Origin: Blastocatellia bacterium AA13 | GTDB taxonomy: Bacteria; Acidobacteriota; Blastocatellia; UBA7656 | Reading direction: 5' to 3' | Length of the DNA: 64,000 bases | NCBI GenBank assembly: GCA_003222245.1 | Contig: QHVH01000021.1 | Span: forward strand, 101,399 to 165,398 | Part shown: positions 18,252-28,079 of the stretch, piece by piece | Numbering within the stretch: position 1 is the stretch's first letter | Layout of the letters: each line of letters begins with the position of its first letter | Program-made: the position numbers and the translations under genes | Notes under the pieces: generated by a model | What the model was told of the DNA's origin: nothing | The model's input: only the letters and a program-made list of their open reading frames with translations | Database searches by the model: none

Positions 18252-18674
18252 TGACCACCTCGCGCCGGCTTTATTACCGACCTGCCGGTCAGTCTGGGTT
18301 GATAAGAATAACTAAATGACAAGAATTGAGCGACGGAATACGGCGGAAAAGCTGCTCGCGAAAAGCCGCGCGTTTCCGCCCGCTATATATGACATACCGG
18401 GGCAGCCCTTTCAAGGACAAGAGAAGAGAACAGTACAAGAGAAGAGAAGAGAGAGGACAAGAGAGAGGCGAACAGGACAAGAAAGATGCAGGCAATTGAG
18501 ATGCGCATGTAACAACAGAGACTCGATGCAACAGAGATGCGGCGACGAAATAACAATCCCTTTCTTGTTTGGCCCTAATCATCATGCAGTGTTGATTGAC
18601 GTCAAATCCGGCAGTCTGATATCACTTGCGTGAATCGTGGTACATGATTCTTGGCGGCGTGATGGAGACTCGCT
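18252..18674. other. Divergent intergenic region, oxidoreductase/thiolase
   Basis: This 423-bp gap must carry the promoters of both divergent genes. Its centre (18414-18493) is a degenerate purine-rich tandem repeat, listed separately. TTGACG with a TATCAC-like element lies near 18596-18625 in the thiolase direction. A 105-codon plus-strand frame across it is composed mainly of the repeat and is not believed to be a gene. Confidence 0.5.
18414..18493. repeat. Four-unit, about 20-nt purine-rich tandem repeat
   Basis: The motif AG(G/T)ACAAGA begins at 18414, 18432, 18454 and 18474, giving units of 18, 22, 20 and about 20 nt. The units are filled with AAGAGA-type purines. The spacing is close to two helical turns. 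One strand is nearly free of T through the tract. Confidence 0.7.
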
Positions 18675-19829
18675 ATGAAAAATCTCAGCGACCGGATTGC
18701 AATCATTGGAATGGGCTGCACGAAGTTCGGCGAACACTGGGACAAGAGCGCCGACGATCTGATTGTCGAAGCCGCTTATGAGGCCTTCGAGGATGCCGGC
18801 GTCGAACCTGATCAGATCGAAGCCGGATGGGTTGGAACTCTGACCTCGGGCATCTCGGGTCTGAGCCTGACGCGGCCGCTCAAGCTCCAGTATATTCCGG
18901 TTACGCGCGTTGAGAATATGTGCGCGACTGGACAGGACGCGCTGCGCAACGCGGCGTTCGCGGTCGCCGCCGGAGCCTACGATCTGGCTCTGGTAGTCGG
19001 TTTCGAGAAACTCAAGGATTCCGGCTACTCCGGGCTGCCGGGCTCCGCGAGCAGCGTCATCGGCGCGGGCAATACGGCCCCTGGAGCGTTCGCGCTTGCC
19101 GCAACCAGGTACTTCCATCGGTACGGTGTCGGAAAAGAAGAGCTCGCCAAGATCTCGGTGAAGAACCACTACAATGGCGCGCGCAACAAGAAGGCCCACT
19201 TCCAGAAGGAGATCAGCGTTGAGCAGGTCTTGAAGGCCCCGATCATCGCATCTCCTCTCGGCCTGTTTGACTGTTGTCCGACGACTGATGGCGCGGCGGC
19301 GGCGGTAATCACGCGGACCGATCTGGCGCCGAAGTTCAAGAAGGATTTTGTGACGATCAAGGCGATGGGGCTTGCGGTCGGACCTGGAACCGGTCGTCTC
19401 GATCCTGACTTTGATTTTACGAGTTTCCCGGAAACTAGAGCTGCGTCGAAGCAGGTCTACGATCAGCTCGGCATCAAGGAGCCTCGCAGAGAAGTTAGCA
19501 TGGCTGAAGTCCATGACTGCTTCTCGATAACAGAGATGATTATCTATGAGGACCTCGGATTCTCTGAGCCCGGCAAGGCCAAGGCGGATATCGATGCGGG
19601 TTCTTTTACTCTTAATGGCGATCTCCCGGTAAACACGGACGGCGGATTGAAGTCATTCGGACATCCGATCGGCGCCAGCGGGCTGCGCATGCTCTATGAG
19701 ATTTACGCCCAGCTTCAGGGACGTGCCGGCGAGCGTCAGGTCAAGGACATGAAACTGGGGCTGGCCCACAACCTCGGCGGAAACCCGGGATCGTTTACCT
19801 GCTCCGTGATTGCGCTTGGGCATCCGTAG
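18675..19829 (+). CDS. Thiolase-family acetyl-CoA acetyltransferase (SCP-x/archaeal-like)
   Basis: A 384-residue thiolase-fold protein. The nucleophile is Cys83 in VENMCATGQDALRN. The His of the second active-site element lies in KSFGHPIGASGLRML, and the C-terminal loop is HNLGGNPGSFTCSV. The pattern fits the SCP2-thiolase-like subgroup rather than FadA/AtoB, because it lacks their C-x-G C-terminal cysteine motif. Such enzymes condense or cleave acyl-CoA. Archaeal members pair with a DUF35 zinc-ribbon protein, which is not present here. GGAG upstream of the ATG supports the start. It appears monocistronic. Confidence 0.9.
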   Translation: MKNLSDRIAIIGMGCTKFGEHWDKSADDLIVEAAYEAFEDAGVEPDQIEAGWVGTLTSGISGLSLTRPLKLQYIPVTRVENMCATGQDALRNAAFAVAAGAYDLALVVGFEKLKDSGYSGLPGSASSVIGAGNTAPGAFALAATRYFHRYGVGKEELAKISVKNHYNGARNKKAHFQKEISVEQVLKAPIIASPLGLFDCCPTTDGAAAAVITRTDLAPKFKKDFVTIKAMGLAVGPGTGRLDPDFDFTSFPETRAASKQVYDQLGIKEPRREVSMAEVHDCFSITEMIIYEDLGFSEPGKAKADIDAGSFTLNGDLPVNTDGGLKSFGHPIGASGLRMLYEIYAQLQGRAGERQVKDMKLGLAHNLGGNPGSFTCSVIALGHP

Positions 19830-19968
19830 GCGCTCAGGAGCAACAGGATGAAAGAATGTTCACCGATATAACTGCCTCAATCGGACTCGACAACGCCCAT
19901 TGCTCGGTCAGAAATCCCGACCTACCGCCAACGCCCACTTTTAGATAGCTTCCGGCTTCCGATGCTCA

Positions 19969-19974
19969 TATAAT
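19969..19974 (+). promoter_or_regulatory. TATAAT -10 candidate upstream of the DUF11/TonB operon
   Basis: A perfect TATAAT lies about 100 nt before ATG 20072 in the 242-bp spacer after the thiolase gene. The -35 region at 17 nt spacing (TAGCTT) is poor. Low-confidence call. Confidence 0.3.
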
Positions 19975-20071
19975 CCAGGGGACGGATTGCTCTCGTAATG
20001 ATCCACTGTAGGACTTCTTCAGCTTGAGTAGAGGAGATCGGGCTCATTCTACTGCGCCGGTCCGTAATTAT

Positions 20072-21736
20072 ATGCAAAAGCAGATTAGGATTTTCTTACC
20101 GGTAATCGCACTTTTATCGGTCGCATCACCTCACTGGATAGGCAGAACCGCCGAAGCCGGGGCTCGCGTCCACGCACCGGTCGCTGGAGGCATCGCGGAT
20201 GTCAGCATAACAAAAATCGGATCGCCTAATCCGGCCCCTCCCGGAAGCGACATCGTCTATACACTGATTGTCACTAACAATGGTCCGGAAGTCGCGACTG
20301 CTGTGGTGCTCAACGACCTTCCAAGCGCGGTCACGACATTTCAGTCTATCGATGCGCCTGGTTGGACTATGCAGACACCGGCGGCGGGAGCGACAGGAAG
20401 TATCTCCGGAAGAATTTCGGCCATTCAGCCTGGTTCCTCATCCATCATAACGATCGGCATGAAGCTCATCGCGAATATTCCCATCGGATCGGCTTTTTCG
20501 AACGTGGCCAGCGTCAGCGGAGACTTTTCAGATCCCAATCCAAATAACAACTCGGCAACACAGATCACGAATGTCTCGGGTTCCACCGCGCGGGCTAATC
20601 TGGTAGTCAGTCTGGTCTCGGGCCCGGAGCCGGTCGCTTCAGGCCAACGGCTTACCTACACGTTAACTGTTACCAATCTCGGACCCGATGCGGCGAGCGA
20701 CGTGTCGGTTATAACGACAGTTCCGGCGAATACGACGCTGGCGGCTGTTGTTTCAAACGGCAGCAAGTGCTTAGTTCCTCCGATCGGCGGCATCGGTACA
20801 GTTTCATGCAATTTCCCTTCGCTGCAAGTAAACGCCGCCGTAAGCGTTACGGTCACTGTTAACGTCATCGCGCCATCCGGTTCGGCCATAAACGAATCCG
20901 GGAGAGTCACTAGCGGAACGATTGATCCAATTCCCGCGAGCAACTCGGCATCGGGTATTGCAACCGTTCAGGGCGGCGGAATCGTGAGGCTTCGATGGAC
21001 CCAACCGACGCCCACCGCCGCAAATCCAATTCCGGCGCCGACGACTCTGATCGCCGCGCCTGGAGGCGGGACGGGAAGAGAAGTAGAAGCCGATTCCGCC
21101 GATATTACGCCACAGGACGCGCTCGACATAACCGGACCATGCACGCTTGTTCGAGTGAACGTTTACAAATCCGAGATCACGCCCGTTCAGACTGTAGTTT
21201 CCAACCGCTGGGCTTCAGTTCCACCGGATCAATTGGAGGCCACGATGGCGGTTGCGCCGGCCGGCTCATTTTACATCGTCACGAACGTGTGGAACTGCGC
21301 CGGCACGGAAGTTGAGAGCGGCGGTTCGAATCAGACGGGCGTTCCTATAGGCCCTACCTTCGAGCGAATAAAGGTGAAGCCCACGGGAAAGATGAAGATA
21401 TTTGGAAACGGATTTACTGATCCGACGACCATCTACATAAACGGAGTCGCCTTCACGCGCGCAGCCGTGTTTAACGACAGCACGTCCCTCGTTCAGAAAG
21501 GTCCGCTGACGGACGGGCGATTCTCACTCGATCTGCTGCTGCCCGGTGTCCCGGCGGTAGTGAGCGCGCAAACGAGCAACGGCGGGATCGGCAGCACGAC
21601 TTACACTCTACCTGCCGACTTCGTCAGTGTGAACAAGACTTCGGCGCCGGAATTAAAGAGACCAGCGAGCAAGAAGGAGGTAGCGCATGCCTCACCGTTT
21701 ACGCAAAGCGGCGGCTCGGCTCACGGCCGCCGTTAG
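20072..21736 (+). CDS. Secreted DUF11-repeat protein
   Basis: I place the start at ATG 20072, because the protein then opens with a clean signal peptide ([20 protein letters not shown]). A TTG at 20024 would put 16 polar residues before it. The length is 554 residues. Two DUF11 beta-sandwich repeats follow: [20 protein letters not shown] with VTNNGPEVA, and [18 protein letters not shown] with VTNLGPDAA. The second half has a Thr/Pro-rich segment and a region near 440-520 resembling an IPT/TIG-like module. DUF11 repeats are typical of surface and adhesive proteins. The 3' end overlaps the next gene by 50 bp, so translation is probably coupled. Confidence 0.82.
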   Translation: MQKQIRIFLPVIALLSVASPHWIGRTAEAGARVHAPVAGGIADVSITKIGSPNPAPPGSDIVYTLIVTNNGPEVATAVVLNDLPSAVTTFQSIDAPGWTMQTPAAGATGSISGRISAIQPGSSSIITIGMKLIANIPIGSAFSNVASVSGDFSDPNPNNNSATQITNVSGSTARANLVVSLVSGPEPVASGQRLTYTLTVTNLGPDAASDVSVITTVPANTTLAAVVSNGSKCLVPPIGGIGTVSCNFPSLQVNAAVSVTVTVNVIAPSGSAINESGRVTSGTIDPIPASNSASGIATVQGGGIVRLRWTQPTPTAANPIPAPTTLIAAPGGGTGREVEADSADITPQDALDITGPCTLVRVNVYKSEITPVQTVVSNRWASVPPDQLEATMAVAPAGSFYIVTNVWNCAGTEVESGGSNQTGVPIGPTFERIKVKPTGKMKIFGNGFTDPTTIYINGVAFTRAAVFNDSTSLVQKGPLTDGRFSLDLLLPGVPAVVSAQTSNGGIGSTTYTLPADFVSVNKTSAPELKRPASKKEVAHASPFTQSGGSAHGRR

Positions 21737-24700
21737 CATAGCGGTTCTTCTTTGCAGCCTGGCGCCGCGGCGCATTCTCGATTTCAGCGTAAGCGCGCAA
21801 ACAACCTCGGGTCAGATCAGCGGCTACGTGCACGACCAGCCCGGCGCGCCGTTGGCTAACGCCAAAGTAACTCTCGTCAACCTCAACAACGGCAATATCC
21901 GATCAACAAGAACCGATCAGGCCGGCTACTATGAGCTTCCGTTTCTTCCTCCCGGAGTCTATAGCGTAACCGTGTCTATGCCCGGTTATATCGACGACGG
22001 CTACGCGGATGTGAGAATACAACTCAACCGGATGAACGTCGTACTACCGCCGCTCTTCTTGAAATCGGCAACTACAGCCGGTTCTACGGCTCCAACGCCG
22101 CCGTTGAAGGCCGTGACCGAAGTTGTCCCGCTTGCTAACGGCTCCAATGCGGCGCGTCAGGGCAATTTCGTCGAGCAGCAGCTCGAAGCGCTTCCGCTGG
22201 GCGGCACGACCGATATGCGGACCTTTGATGAATATGCCTTGCTGGTTCCCGGAGTTTCACCGCCTCCGTTCACGCCGGGAGTTCGAGGGCCTGGGGTCGG
22301 CTACGGCATCGGCACGGCCGGGCAGTTTTCCGTCAACGGACAGCGCGCTCGCTCCAATAACTTCACCGTCGACGGCTCGGACAACAACGATCCCGATGTT
22401 GGAGTTCGCCGGCAGGGATTCGTGGCTTTGCTGCCTCAGGCAATCGAGTCGATAAGAGAGTTCCAGATTTCTACATTGTTGTGGGACGCCGAGCTCGGCC
22501 GGAACTTCGGATCGCAGGTCAACGCGGTCTCGAAGGAAGGCAGCAAGGCTTTTCACGGACAGTTGTACGGGTTCTTTACCGATTCAGCGTTGAATGCGCG
22601 CAACTTCTTTGACTACACGGGCGGGTCTGTCGGATCGGCGCTTGCGGCGAGAGGACAGGCGGCGCTTCAAACCGGCGGGCCGTCCGGAGGAAAGGACCCC
22701 TTTACTCGCACCCAGGCAGGGTTCGTGTTCGGAGGGCCGATCATTAAAGATCGCACTCAATTCTTCACGAGCTTCGAACGCGAAGACGTGAACGCATCAA
22801 CCGAACAACATTTTTCAACGCCTACAGCAAACGAACGCGACTTCCGTTTTTACCTGGGCCGTGTTCTCAACCGAACCGCGCCTCAGAGCTTTGGTGTCAG
22901 GCACCCGTTTCCGCAATCTTCGCCGCTCCTGATCTTCGGAGCGCTGGGCGGAGCGACGCCTTTGGGCCAGAACATACTTTCGCTCTATCCGCTCCCAAAC
23001 AATCCGCGGGGGCCTTACGGACCAAATACATTCACGCGGATATTGCCTGCCGATGGCGACGGAGCCGTTTTCTCATTCAAGATCACGCAGAAAGTATTCA
23101 ACGCGAGTGAGCTCAACGCGCGATACAATTTCACTGACGACGACCGCTTGCTGCCGAGCATCAACCGGGCAATTAATTCGACTACGGAAGCGAATACCCG
23201 TTCGCAAAATCTGTCGCTAATTTTCGACACGCCCCTTCGGCCTTCGCTGTTCAACCAGGCGCGCTTTTCTTATGGGCGAACGCGGCTCGGGTTCAACGAT
23301 GTCTCGGGGAGTCCGCTCGAATTCCAACGCACTTCCGGAGCACAGGTCGGAGGAACCGTCTTCACTTCTCAGACCGGCTTGATAGGCGGGCTGCTCGTCG
23401 AGCCTTTCAGCCCAATCGGCATCGACGTTTTCACGTTTCCGCAGGGCCGAGCCAATAACACATTTCAGTTCGCGGATTCCATCTCGTCGACGCGCGGCGT
23501 GCATACGTTGAAGTTCGGCGCGGATATTCGGCGCGTCCAGTTGAACAGCTTTCAGGATCGCAACTACAGGCCTCAAGTAGTCTATGGAAACGGAGCGCTT
23601 GTAACCGGAAACTTCCTCGAAAGCGGGCCGACGCCTCCGGGCTCGCCGATACCTTTTGTAGTCGACGGCAGACAATTCCTGATGCCGGGCGTCGCTCTCG
23701 CCGCGATTGGTTTACCGTCGTCGATCTTTCAGACAATCACGTTCGGCGCTCCCGATTCGCACATAGGTCTGCGCCACACCGAATACGACTTCTTCGTCAA
23801 CGACAATTGGCGGGCTCGGCCGAATCTGACCTTCGATGCCGGTCTTCGCTACGAGTACAACACCGTTCCGGGCGAGATTAACAACCGGATCGAAGACGCG
23901 ATCACGCTCAAGAACGTTCCTCAGCCGGGCTCTTCATTCTTCGACACCGGCGAGCGAACCGCCGCATTCAATGCCGCGGCTGCGGCCTATCAGCAGGTGC
24001 TCGGAGGCCGGAACCGAATTTACGAGCCCGACCGGAATAACTTTGGACCTCACCTCGGATTCGCATGGAGCCCGCTATCGGACAACAAGACTTTCGTTCG
24101 CGGCGGATTCGGAATTTATTACGACGCTATACTCGGCGCCGTTGTGAGTCAGTCGCGGAATGTCTTTCCCAACGAGATACCGATCAATATCGATCCCCAG
24201 TTTCTCGGCTTCAACGTGTTCAGCCTGAACAATCCTTCGTTCCTGCAACTGACCTCCAGAGGAAGGACCGCCAGCTTGATAGCGCCTGGAACACTCAATC
24301 AGTTTGGAGGAACGCCCGCCGATTTCGTCGCGTTGATAGGTTCGGCGCTATTACAGAATCAAAAAGGCGGCGGGCTGGCGTTCACGCTGCCCGACAAGAA
24401 CCTTCGCACGCCTTACGCTCAACAATGGCACTTGACCCTGGAGCGGCAGATTACAAACGACTATCTATTTTCGATCGCCTATGTCGGTACAAAGGGGACG
24501 AAGCTGACTCGGCTTGTGACGCCGAACTTCGGGCCCAACCTCACGCCCGCGATAGCGACCGCGCTTGGACAGGGAGCGCCCGGCGTAGTCTTTCCAATAA
24601 CGCCTACGGTTTCCGCTGACAACGCGGCCAGCTTACGCCGCGACCGTCCGGCGCCGGCGCTCGGGGCGTTTCAAATATTCGAGAACTCGGCCGCGTCCAA

Positions 24701-25412
24701 CTACCACTCGCTGCAGCTTGAAGCTCGCAAGCGATACTCGCATCGTTACACATTCACCGCGGCATACACGTGGTCTCATGCAATCGACGATGTCTCGGAT
24801 GTGTTTCCGATCGCGGGCGCTCCAATAATTGCCCAGGACTCCCAAAATCTGAGACTCGATCGAGCAAGTGCGAACTTCGACATCCGTCATCGCTTCTCGG
24901 CTTCGGTAGTCTGGGATCTGCCGTTCTTTGTGGATTCAAACGCGGGAGCGGCCAGATGGTTGGGCGGATGGCAACTGGCTTCGATCTTTCAGGCGCACAC
25001 GGGACAGCCTTTCACTCTGAACGTACCGGTCGATGCGAATCTGGACGGAAATCTGACCGATCGACCTTCCACCACAGACGGATTGACCTTCTTCGACGGT
25101 CACGGCAGGCAGCGAGTAAGCGCCGATCCTGCCGCAAAAATCGAGTCGTTTTTCATCAGCGGTCAAGACGGGGCCGTAGGCCGAAACACGGTTCGCGCGG
25201 ATGGATTCCTGAACTGGGACGTGGCGTTGAATAAAAATTTCAGATTCACGGAACGGCAGCGATTGGGCTTCCGAGCGGAGTTCTTCAACGCGCTGAATCG
25301 TGCAAACTTCGGAACGCCTATTCGAACGATAGGCGCTCCGGGATTCGGCTCCGCAATCGACACCGTGAACCGCGCCCGCACGATTCAATTCGCCCTCAAG
25401 TATAGTTTTTGA
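21687..25412 (+). CDS. TonB-dependent receptor, Oar-like, with carboxypeptidase-regulatory domain
   Basis: A 1241-residue outer-membrane protein. After a signal peptide, residues 40-125 form a carboxypeptidase-regulatory-like beta-sandwich ([40 protein letters not shown]). The plug domain contains [20 protein letters not shown]. The barrel shows [10 protein letters not shown] and [12 protein letters not shown], and ends [10 protein letters not shown], a beta-barrel signal with terminal Phe. Such Oar/CarbopepD-type receptors are abundant in Acidobacteriota and are thought to import large substrates. AAGGAGGT at 21674-21681 fixes the start inside the upstream DUF11 gene. Substrate unknown. Confidence 0.95.
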   Translation: MPHRLRKAAARLTAAVSIAVLLCSLAPRRILDFSVSAQTTSGQISGYVHDQPGAPLANAKVTLVNLNNGNIRSTRTDQAGYYELPFLPPGVYSVTVSMPGYIDDGYADVRIQLNRMNVVLPPLFLKSATTAGSTAPTPPLKAVTEVVPLANGSNAARQGNFVEQQLEALPLGGTTDMRTFDEYALLVPGVSPPPFTPGVRGPGVGYGIGTAGQFSVNGQRARSNNFTVDGSDNNDPDVGVRRQGFVALLPQAIESIREFQISTLLWDAELGRNFGSQVNAVSKEGSKAFHGQLYGFFTDSALNARNFFDYTGGSVGSALAARGQAALQTGGPSGGKDPFTRTQAGFVFGGPIIKDRTQFFTSFEREDVNASTEQHFSTPTANERDFRFYLGRVLNRTAPQSFGVRHPFPQSSPLLIFGALGGATPLGQNILSLYPLPNNPRGPYGPNTFTRILPADGDGAVFSFKITQKVFNASELNARYNFTDDDRLLPSINRAINSTTEANTRSQNLSLIFDTPLRPSLFNQARFSYGRTRLGFNDVSGSPLEFQRTSGAQVGGTVFTSQTGLIGGLLVEPFSPIGIDVFTFPQGRANNTFQFADSISSTRGVHTLKFGADIRRVQLNSFQDRNYRPQVVYGNGALVTGNFLESGPTPPGSPIPFVVDGRQFLMPGVALAAIGLPSSIFQTITFGAPDSHIGLRHTEYDFFVNDNWRARPNLTFDAGLRYEYNTVPGEINNRIEDAITLKNVPQPGSSFFDTGERTAAFNAAAAAYQQVLGGRNRIYEPDRNNFGPHLGFAWSPLSDNKTFVRGGFGIYYDAILGAVVSQSRNVFPNEIPINIDPQFLGFNVFSLNNPSFLQLTSRGRTASLIAPGTLNQFGGTPADFVALIGSALLQNQKGGGLAFTLPDKNLRTPYAQQWHLTLERQITNDYLFSIAYVGTKGTKLTRLVTPNFGPNLTPAIATALGQGAPGVVFPITPTVSADNAASLRRDRPAPALGAFQIFENSAASNYHSLQLEARKRYSHRYTFTAAYTWSHAIDDVSDVFPIAGAPIIAQDSQNLRLDRASANFDIRHRFSASVVWDLPFFVDSNAGAARWLGGWQLASIFQAHTGQPFTLNVPVDANLDGNLTDRPSTTDGLTFFDGHGRQRVSADPAAKIESFFISGQDGAVGRNTVRADGFLNWDVALNKNFRFTERQRLGFRAEFFNALNRANFGTPIRTIGAPGFGSAIDTVNRARTIQFALKYSF

Positions 25413-25632
25413 TAGGACGCGCATAGCGCTGCTCGCACCCAGATAGGAAAAGAACGCGGCAAACTGATCGCAGCGGAGCGCGGAAGCGCGGATTCGTACT
25501 TATCCTACTCATGATCTTATTTGACATCCTGATAAACAAAGCATAGAAAGAGACGCCGAGCTGAAAGACGAATCCCCCGACGAGCTGGTCCAGATTCAAA
25601 ATAGACGGCTTAGTTCTCCAGGAGAATTCTTT

Positions 25633-26175
25633 ATGAAAGAAATAACCTCGGGTTCTGATCTACAACAGGGATTGCACCGCCGAAACTTTCTCAAGACACT
25701 CGTATGGGGCGGAGGCGCAGGCCTTTGGTCTTTAACCTCGGGCTCAAGAGCAGCTCTTGGGGACGGCAAGGCTGATGTCCTGTTACTGTCCTGTATCGAC
25801 TACCGGCTGGTTGATTACACGGTGCATTACATGGTTGGCCGCGGTTTACGCGATAACTATGACTATGTGATCTTAGCCGGAGCTTCCCTGGGTGCAATAA
25901 CAGACAAATATCCTGAATGGAACAAGACGTTCTGGGACCACCTTGGTCTGGCAATAAGGCTACACGGCATTCACAAGGTAATGGTCATGGATCATCGAGA
26001 CTGTGGAGCATATAAGTTGATTTTGGGAGAGAATTGCTGCAAGCCTCGGGAGAAGGAAACGAAGGAACATAGAACTCAGATGCAGAGCCTCGAGAAAGCG
26101 ATCAGAAAGAAATATCGAGATCTCGAGGTGGAGTTACTATTGATGGACCTCAACGGCGTCGTAGAAAAAATCTAA
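25633..26175 (+). CDS. Tat-exported beta-carbonic-anhydrase-like protein
   Basis: The protein has 180 residues. Residues 15-43 are a twin-arginine signal (HRRNFLKTLVWGGGAG). The mature part has the beta-carbonic-anhydrase zinc site: Cys54 with the Asp56/Arg58 dyad in SCIDYRLVDY, and His121 and Cys124 in MDHRDCGAYK. The conserved GAS after the second strand is present (ILAGASLGAI). CO2 hydration in the periplasm is the simplest role. It is shorter than many beta enzymes (about 200-230), and the end (DLNGVVEKI) may lack a usual last helix. AGGAGA before the ATG supports the start. No partner gene is adjacent. Confidence 0.85.
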   Translation: MKEITSGSDLQQGLHRRNFLKTLVWGGGAGLWSLTSGSRAALGDGKADVLLLSCIDYRLVDYTVHYMVGRGLRDNYDYVILAGASLGAITDKYPEWNKTFWDHLGLAIRLHGIHKVMVMDHRDCGAYKLILGENCCKPREKETKEHRTQMQSLEKAIRKKYRDLEVELLLMDLNGVVEKI

Positions 26176-26385
26176 GCAGCGGAAGAACTCAAAGTCTAAG
26201 ACTTGCAGAGTAGAGACGAGCGGTCTTAGCGAGTCAAGAGCGCGCGCTATGCGAGCTGCGAGTCGCGGCACGAGTAGAGCCTGCGCCCGCAATTGGGAGG
26301 AGACGCGGCCAGTGGACCAAACCCAACGTAGGCGCGTTGATCCAGTCACAATGCCATAGTCATAGAGTTGTCATAGCTGCCCGCG

Positions 26386-26415
26386 TTGACACTGATTCAA
26401 CCTCATTCTTATACT
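26386..26415 (+). promoter_or_regulatory. Sigma-70-like promoter at the ruvX start
   Basis: TTGACA (26386-26391), an 18-nt spacer, then TATACT (26410-26415). The ruvX ATG is at 26424, so the expected transcription start falls at or within 1-2 nt of the start codon. No Shine-Dalgarno sequence precedes that ATG. This suggests a leaderless or nearly leaderless mRNA. Confidence 0.5.
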
Positions 26416-26423
26416 CACCTCAA

Positions 26424-26843
26424 ATGCGAGCACTGGCGCTTGACCTGGGCGCAAAAAGAATCGGAATCGCCATATCGGACGCTCTAGGGATTACGGTGCG
26501 TCCGGTTGAGACCATTCGCCGCTCAAATCTGTCGAGAGACATCGCAAGATTGAAACAGCTTGTCGAAGATTTGGAGCCGGAGGCTATCGTGGTCGGGCTC
26601 CCTCTCAGAATGGATAACACCATCGGCGACGCGGCCCGCGGGGCGCTGTCATTCGCGGATAGACTTCGCGCGGAGCTTGCCCTGCCCGTGTTCACGGAAG
26701 ATGAGCGATTGACTAGTTATGAAGCCGACCAGATGATGATCGAGCGGTCCTTCTCGCGCAAAGAAAGGCGCGAGCGCTCCGACGAATACGCAGCAATGAT
26801 TATATTGAGGGATTTTTTATCGAGAACCCTGAATCAAAACTGA
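26424..26843 (+). CDS. ruvX: Putative pre-16S rRNA nuclease YqgF/RuvX
   Basis: Starting at ATG 26424 gives 139 residues, the family norm; the 29 codons upstream are unlike the family. The RNase-H-like fold shows LDLGAKRIGIAISD at the N-terminus, EAIVVGLPLRMD in the middle, VFTEDERLTSYEA, and the C-terminal Asp helix DEYAAMIILRDFL. The family processes the 5' end of 16S rRNA and was first named as a Holliday-junction resolvase. mltG follows in an overlapping or abutting arrangement, a common ruvX-mltG pair. Confidence 0.92.
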   Translation: MRALALDLGAKRIGIAISDALGITVRPVETIRRSNLSRDIARLKQLVEDLEPEAIVVGLPLRMDNTIGDAARGALSFADRLRAELALPVFTEDERLTSYEADQMMIERSFSRKERRERSDEYAAMIILRDFLSRTLNQN

Positions 26844-27985
26844 CACGGGATGAATCAGACCTCACCGTCGACGATTCGTCCTCGGCCGCCCCAGCAGAAT
26901 ATTCGAGTCGCTTAAATCCGCGCACCGGGCACAATCGCGGGAGGTCGAAGCTTGCTGCGCTCGGCGCGATCGTTATTGCAGCGGGCTTGTTCCTGCTGCT
27001 GTTCGCCGGCTGGGTCAGAAGCAGCGTCCATAAATCGATTTCCCATAATGCCGAGGATCGCGTCGTAACAATAGAGCCGGGAATGAGCACGCGCGCAATT
27101 GCATCGAAGCTCGCTTCGGCCGGAATCGTGGAGCATCCATACGCGCTGGCAGTCTATTTGTATGCGACAGGCCGCGGCGGAAATTTAAAAGCCGGAGATT
27201 ACAAGTTCGCCTCGCCCATTACACCGCTCCAGGCCATCGACAGAATCAAGCGAGGCGAGATAGCGCTCGAGCGGTTCACGATACCCGAGGGATACAATCG
27301 ATTCGACATAGCCGAGGAGTTATCCCGCACGGGAAGAGGAGCCGGCGATCATTTCCTCAGGCTGATGAACGATACCGGTCTCATAGCTCACTGGGCGCCG
27401 TCGGCCCGGAATCTCGAAGGCTATCTCTTTCCCGACACGTATCAGTACAGCGGCAAGACGACTGCTGAAGAATTGATCAAGATGATGGTGAGGCGATTCG
27501 ATGATGTATTTACATCCGAGTGGGCGACTCGCGCCTCGTCTTTGGGAATGACGGTTCAACAGATCGTGACTCTTGCTTCGATAATTGAAAAGGAAGCCGC
27601 GTCGCCTGAAGATCGCCCGCTTATTTCTTCCGTGCTATACAACCGGCTGAAGAAAGGGATGCCTCTTGCAGCCGATCCTACCTTTATTTATGCGGCGCTG
27701 CTGGAAAAAGACTACGACGGCAATCCGAATCAGCCGCGCCATCGCCGCCGCGATTCTCTCTACAATACTTATAAGTACCCTGGACTTCCTCCTGGCCCGA
27801 TAGCTTCACCGGGACGGGCTTCGCTTGAAGCGGCGCTTTATCCCGCTCAAACGGATTACTTCTATTACGTGCTTTCGATTGGAGGCAAACATAAGTTTTC
27901 TCGAACCGCCGCGGAACACGAGGCAGCGGTAGCGGAATATAGGCGGCTGAGGGATTCTGGAGCGCTCTCTAACGGAGGACGTTGA
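26840..27985 (+). CDS. mltG: Endolytic murein transglycosylase MltG, probable non-canonical start
   Basis: The catalytic YceG domain is intact, with the active-site Glu in SIIEKEAASPEDRPLISSVL, then NRLKKGMPLAADPTFIYA and PGLPPGPIASPGRASLEAAL. MltG cuts nascent glycan strands and helps set their length. The first ATG/GTG/TTG in frame is TTG 26987, which falls inside the single transmembrane segment (LAALGAIVIAAGLFLLLF) and would destroy it. The frame is open further up with no standard start. CTG 26840, overlapping the ruvX TGA, would give a 49-residue cytosolic lead, the transmembrane helix and a 381-residue protein. ATT 26804 is another option. The start is inferred; the rest is secure. Confidence 0.85.
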   Translation: MTRDESDLTVDDSSSAAPAEYSSRLNPRTGHNRGRSKLAALGAIVIAAGLFLLLFAGWVRSSVHKSISHNAEDRVVTIEPGMSTRAIASKLASAGIVEHPYALAVYLYATGRGGNLKAGDYKFASPITPLQAIDRIKRGEIALERFTIPEGYNRFDIAEELSRTGRGAGDHFLRLMNDTGLIAHWAPSARNLEGYLFPDTYQYSGKTTAEELIKMMVRRFDDVFTSEWATRASSLGMTVQQIVTLASIIEKEAASPEDRPLISSVLYNRLKKGMPLAADPTFIYAALLEKDYDGNPNQPRHRRRDSLYNTYKYPGLPPGPIASPGRASLEAALYPAQTDYFYYVLSIGGKHKFSRTAAEHEAAVAEYRRLRDSGALSNGGR

Positions 27986-28072
27986 GAGAGGTCGCGATTT
28001 GGCGTGAATTGAATTGCCTATTTAAGAGGTATTGTACGCACGCCGCGGGCCCGCACCCCGGCGGCCTCTCTC
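27984..28072. terminator. Long-range inverted repeat between convergent mltG and DDAH genes
   Basis: GAGAGAGGTCGC at 27984-27995 (overlapping the mltG stop) pairs with GCGGCCTCTCTC at 28061-28072, twelve base pairs with one G-U. The 65-nt interior contains further GC-rich self-complementarity (GCCGCGGG near 28042 and CCCGGCGGC near 28057). A bidirectional terminator or RNA-stabilising structure is plausible. There is no T-run. Confidence 0.4.
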
Positions 28073-28079
28073 CACTGAT

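Noticed and set aside
18316..18633. 105-codon plus-strand frame in the oxidoreductase/thiolase spacer
   Set aside because: Made largely of the purine repeat (Glu/Arg/Lys-type low complexity), with no ribosome site.
21323..21332. GGTTCGAATC, a tRNA T-loop-like string
   Set aside because: It is inside the DUF11 coding frame and no acceptor or anticodon stem can be drawn around it.
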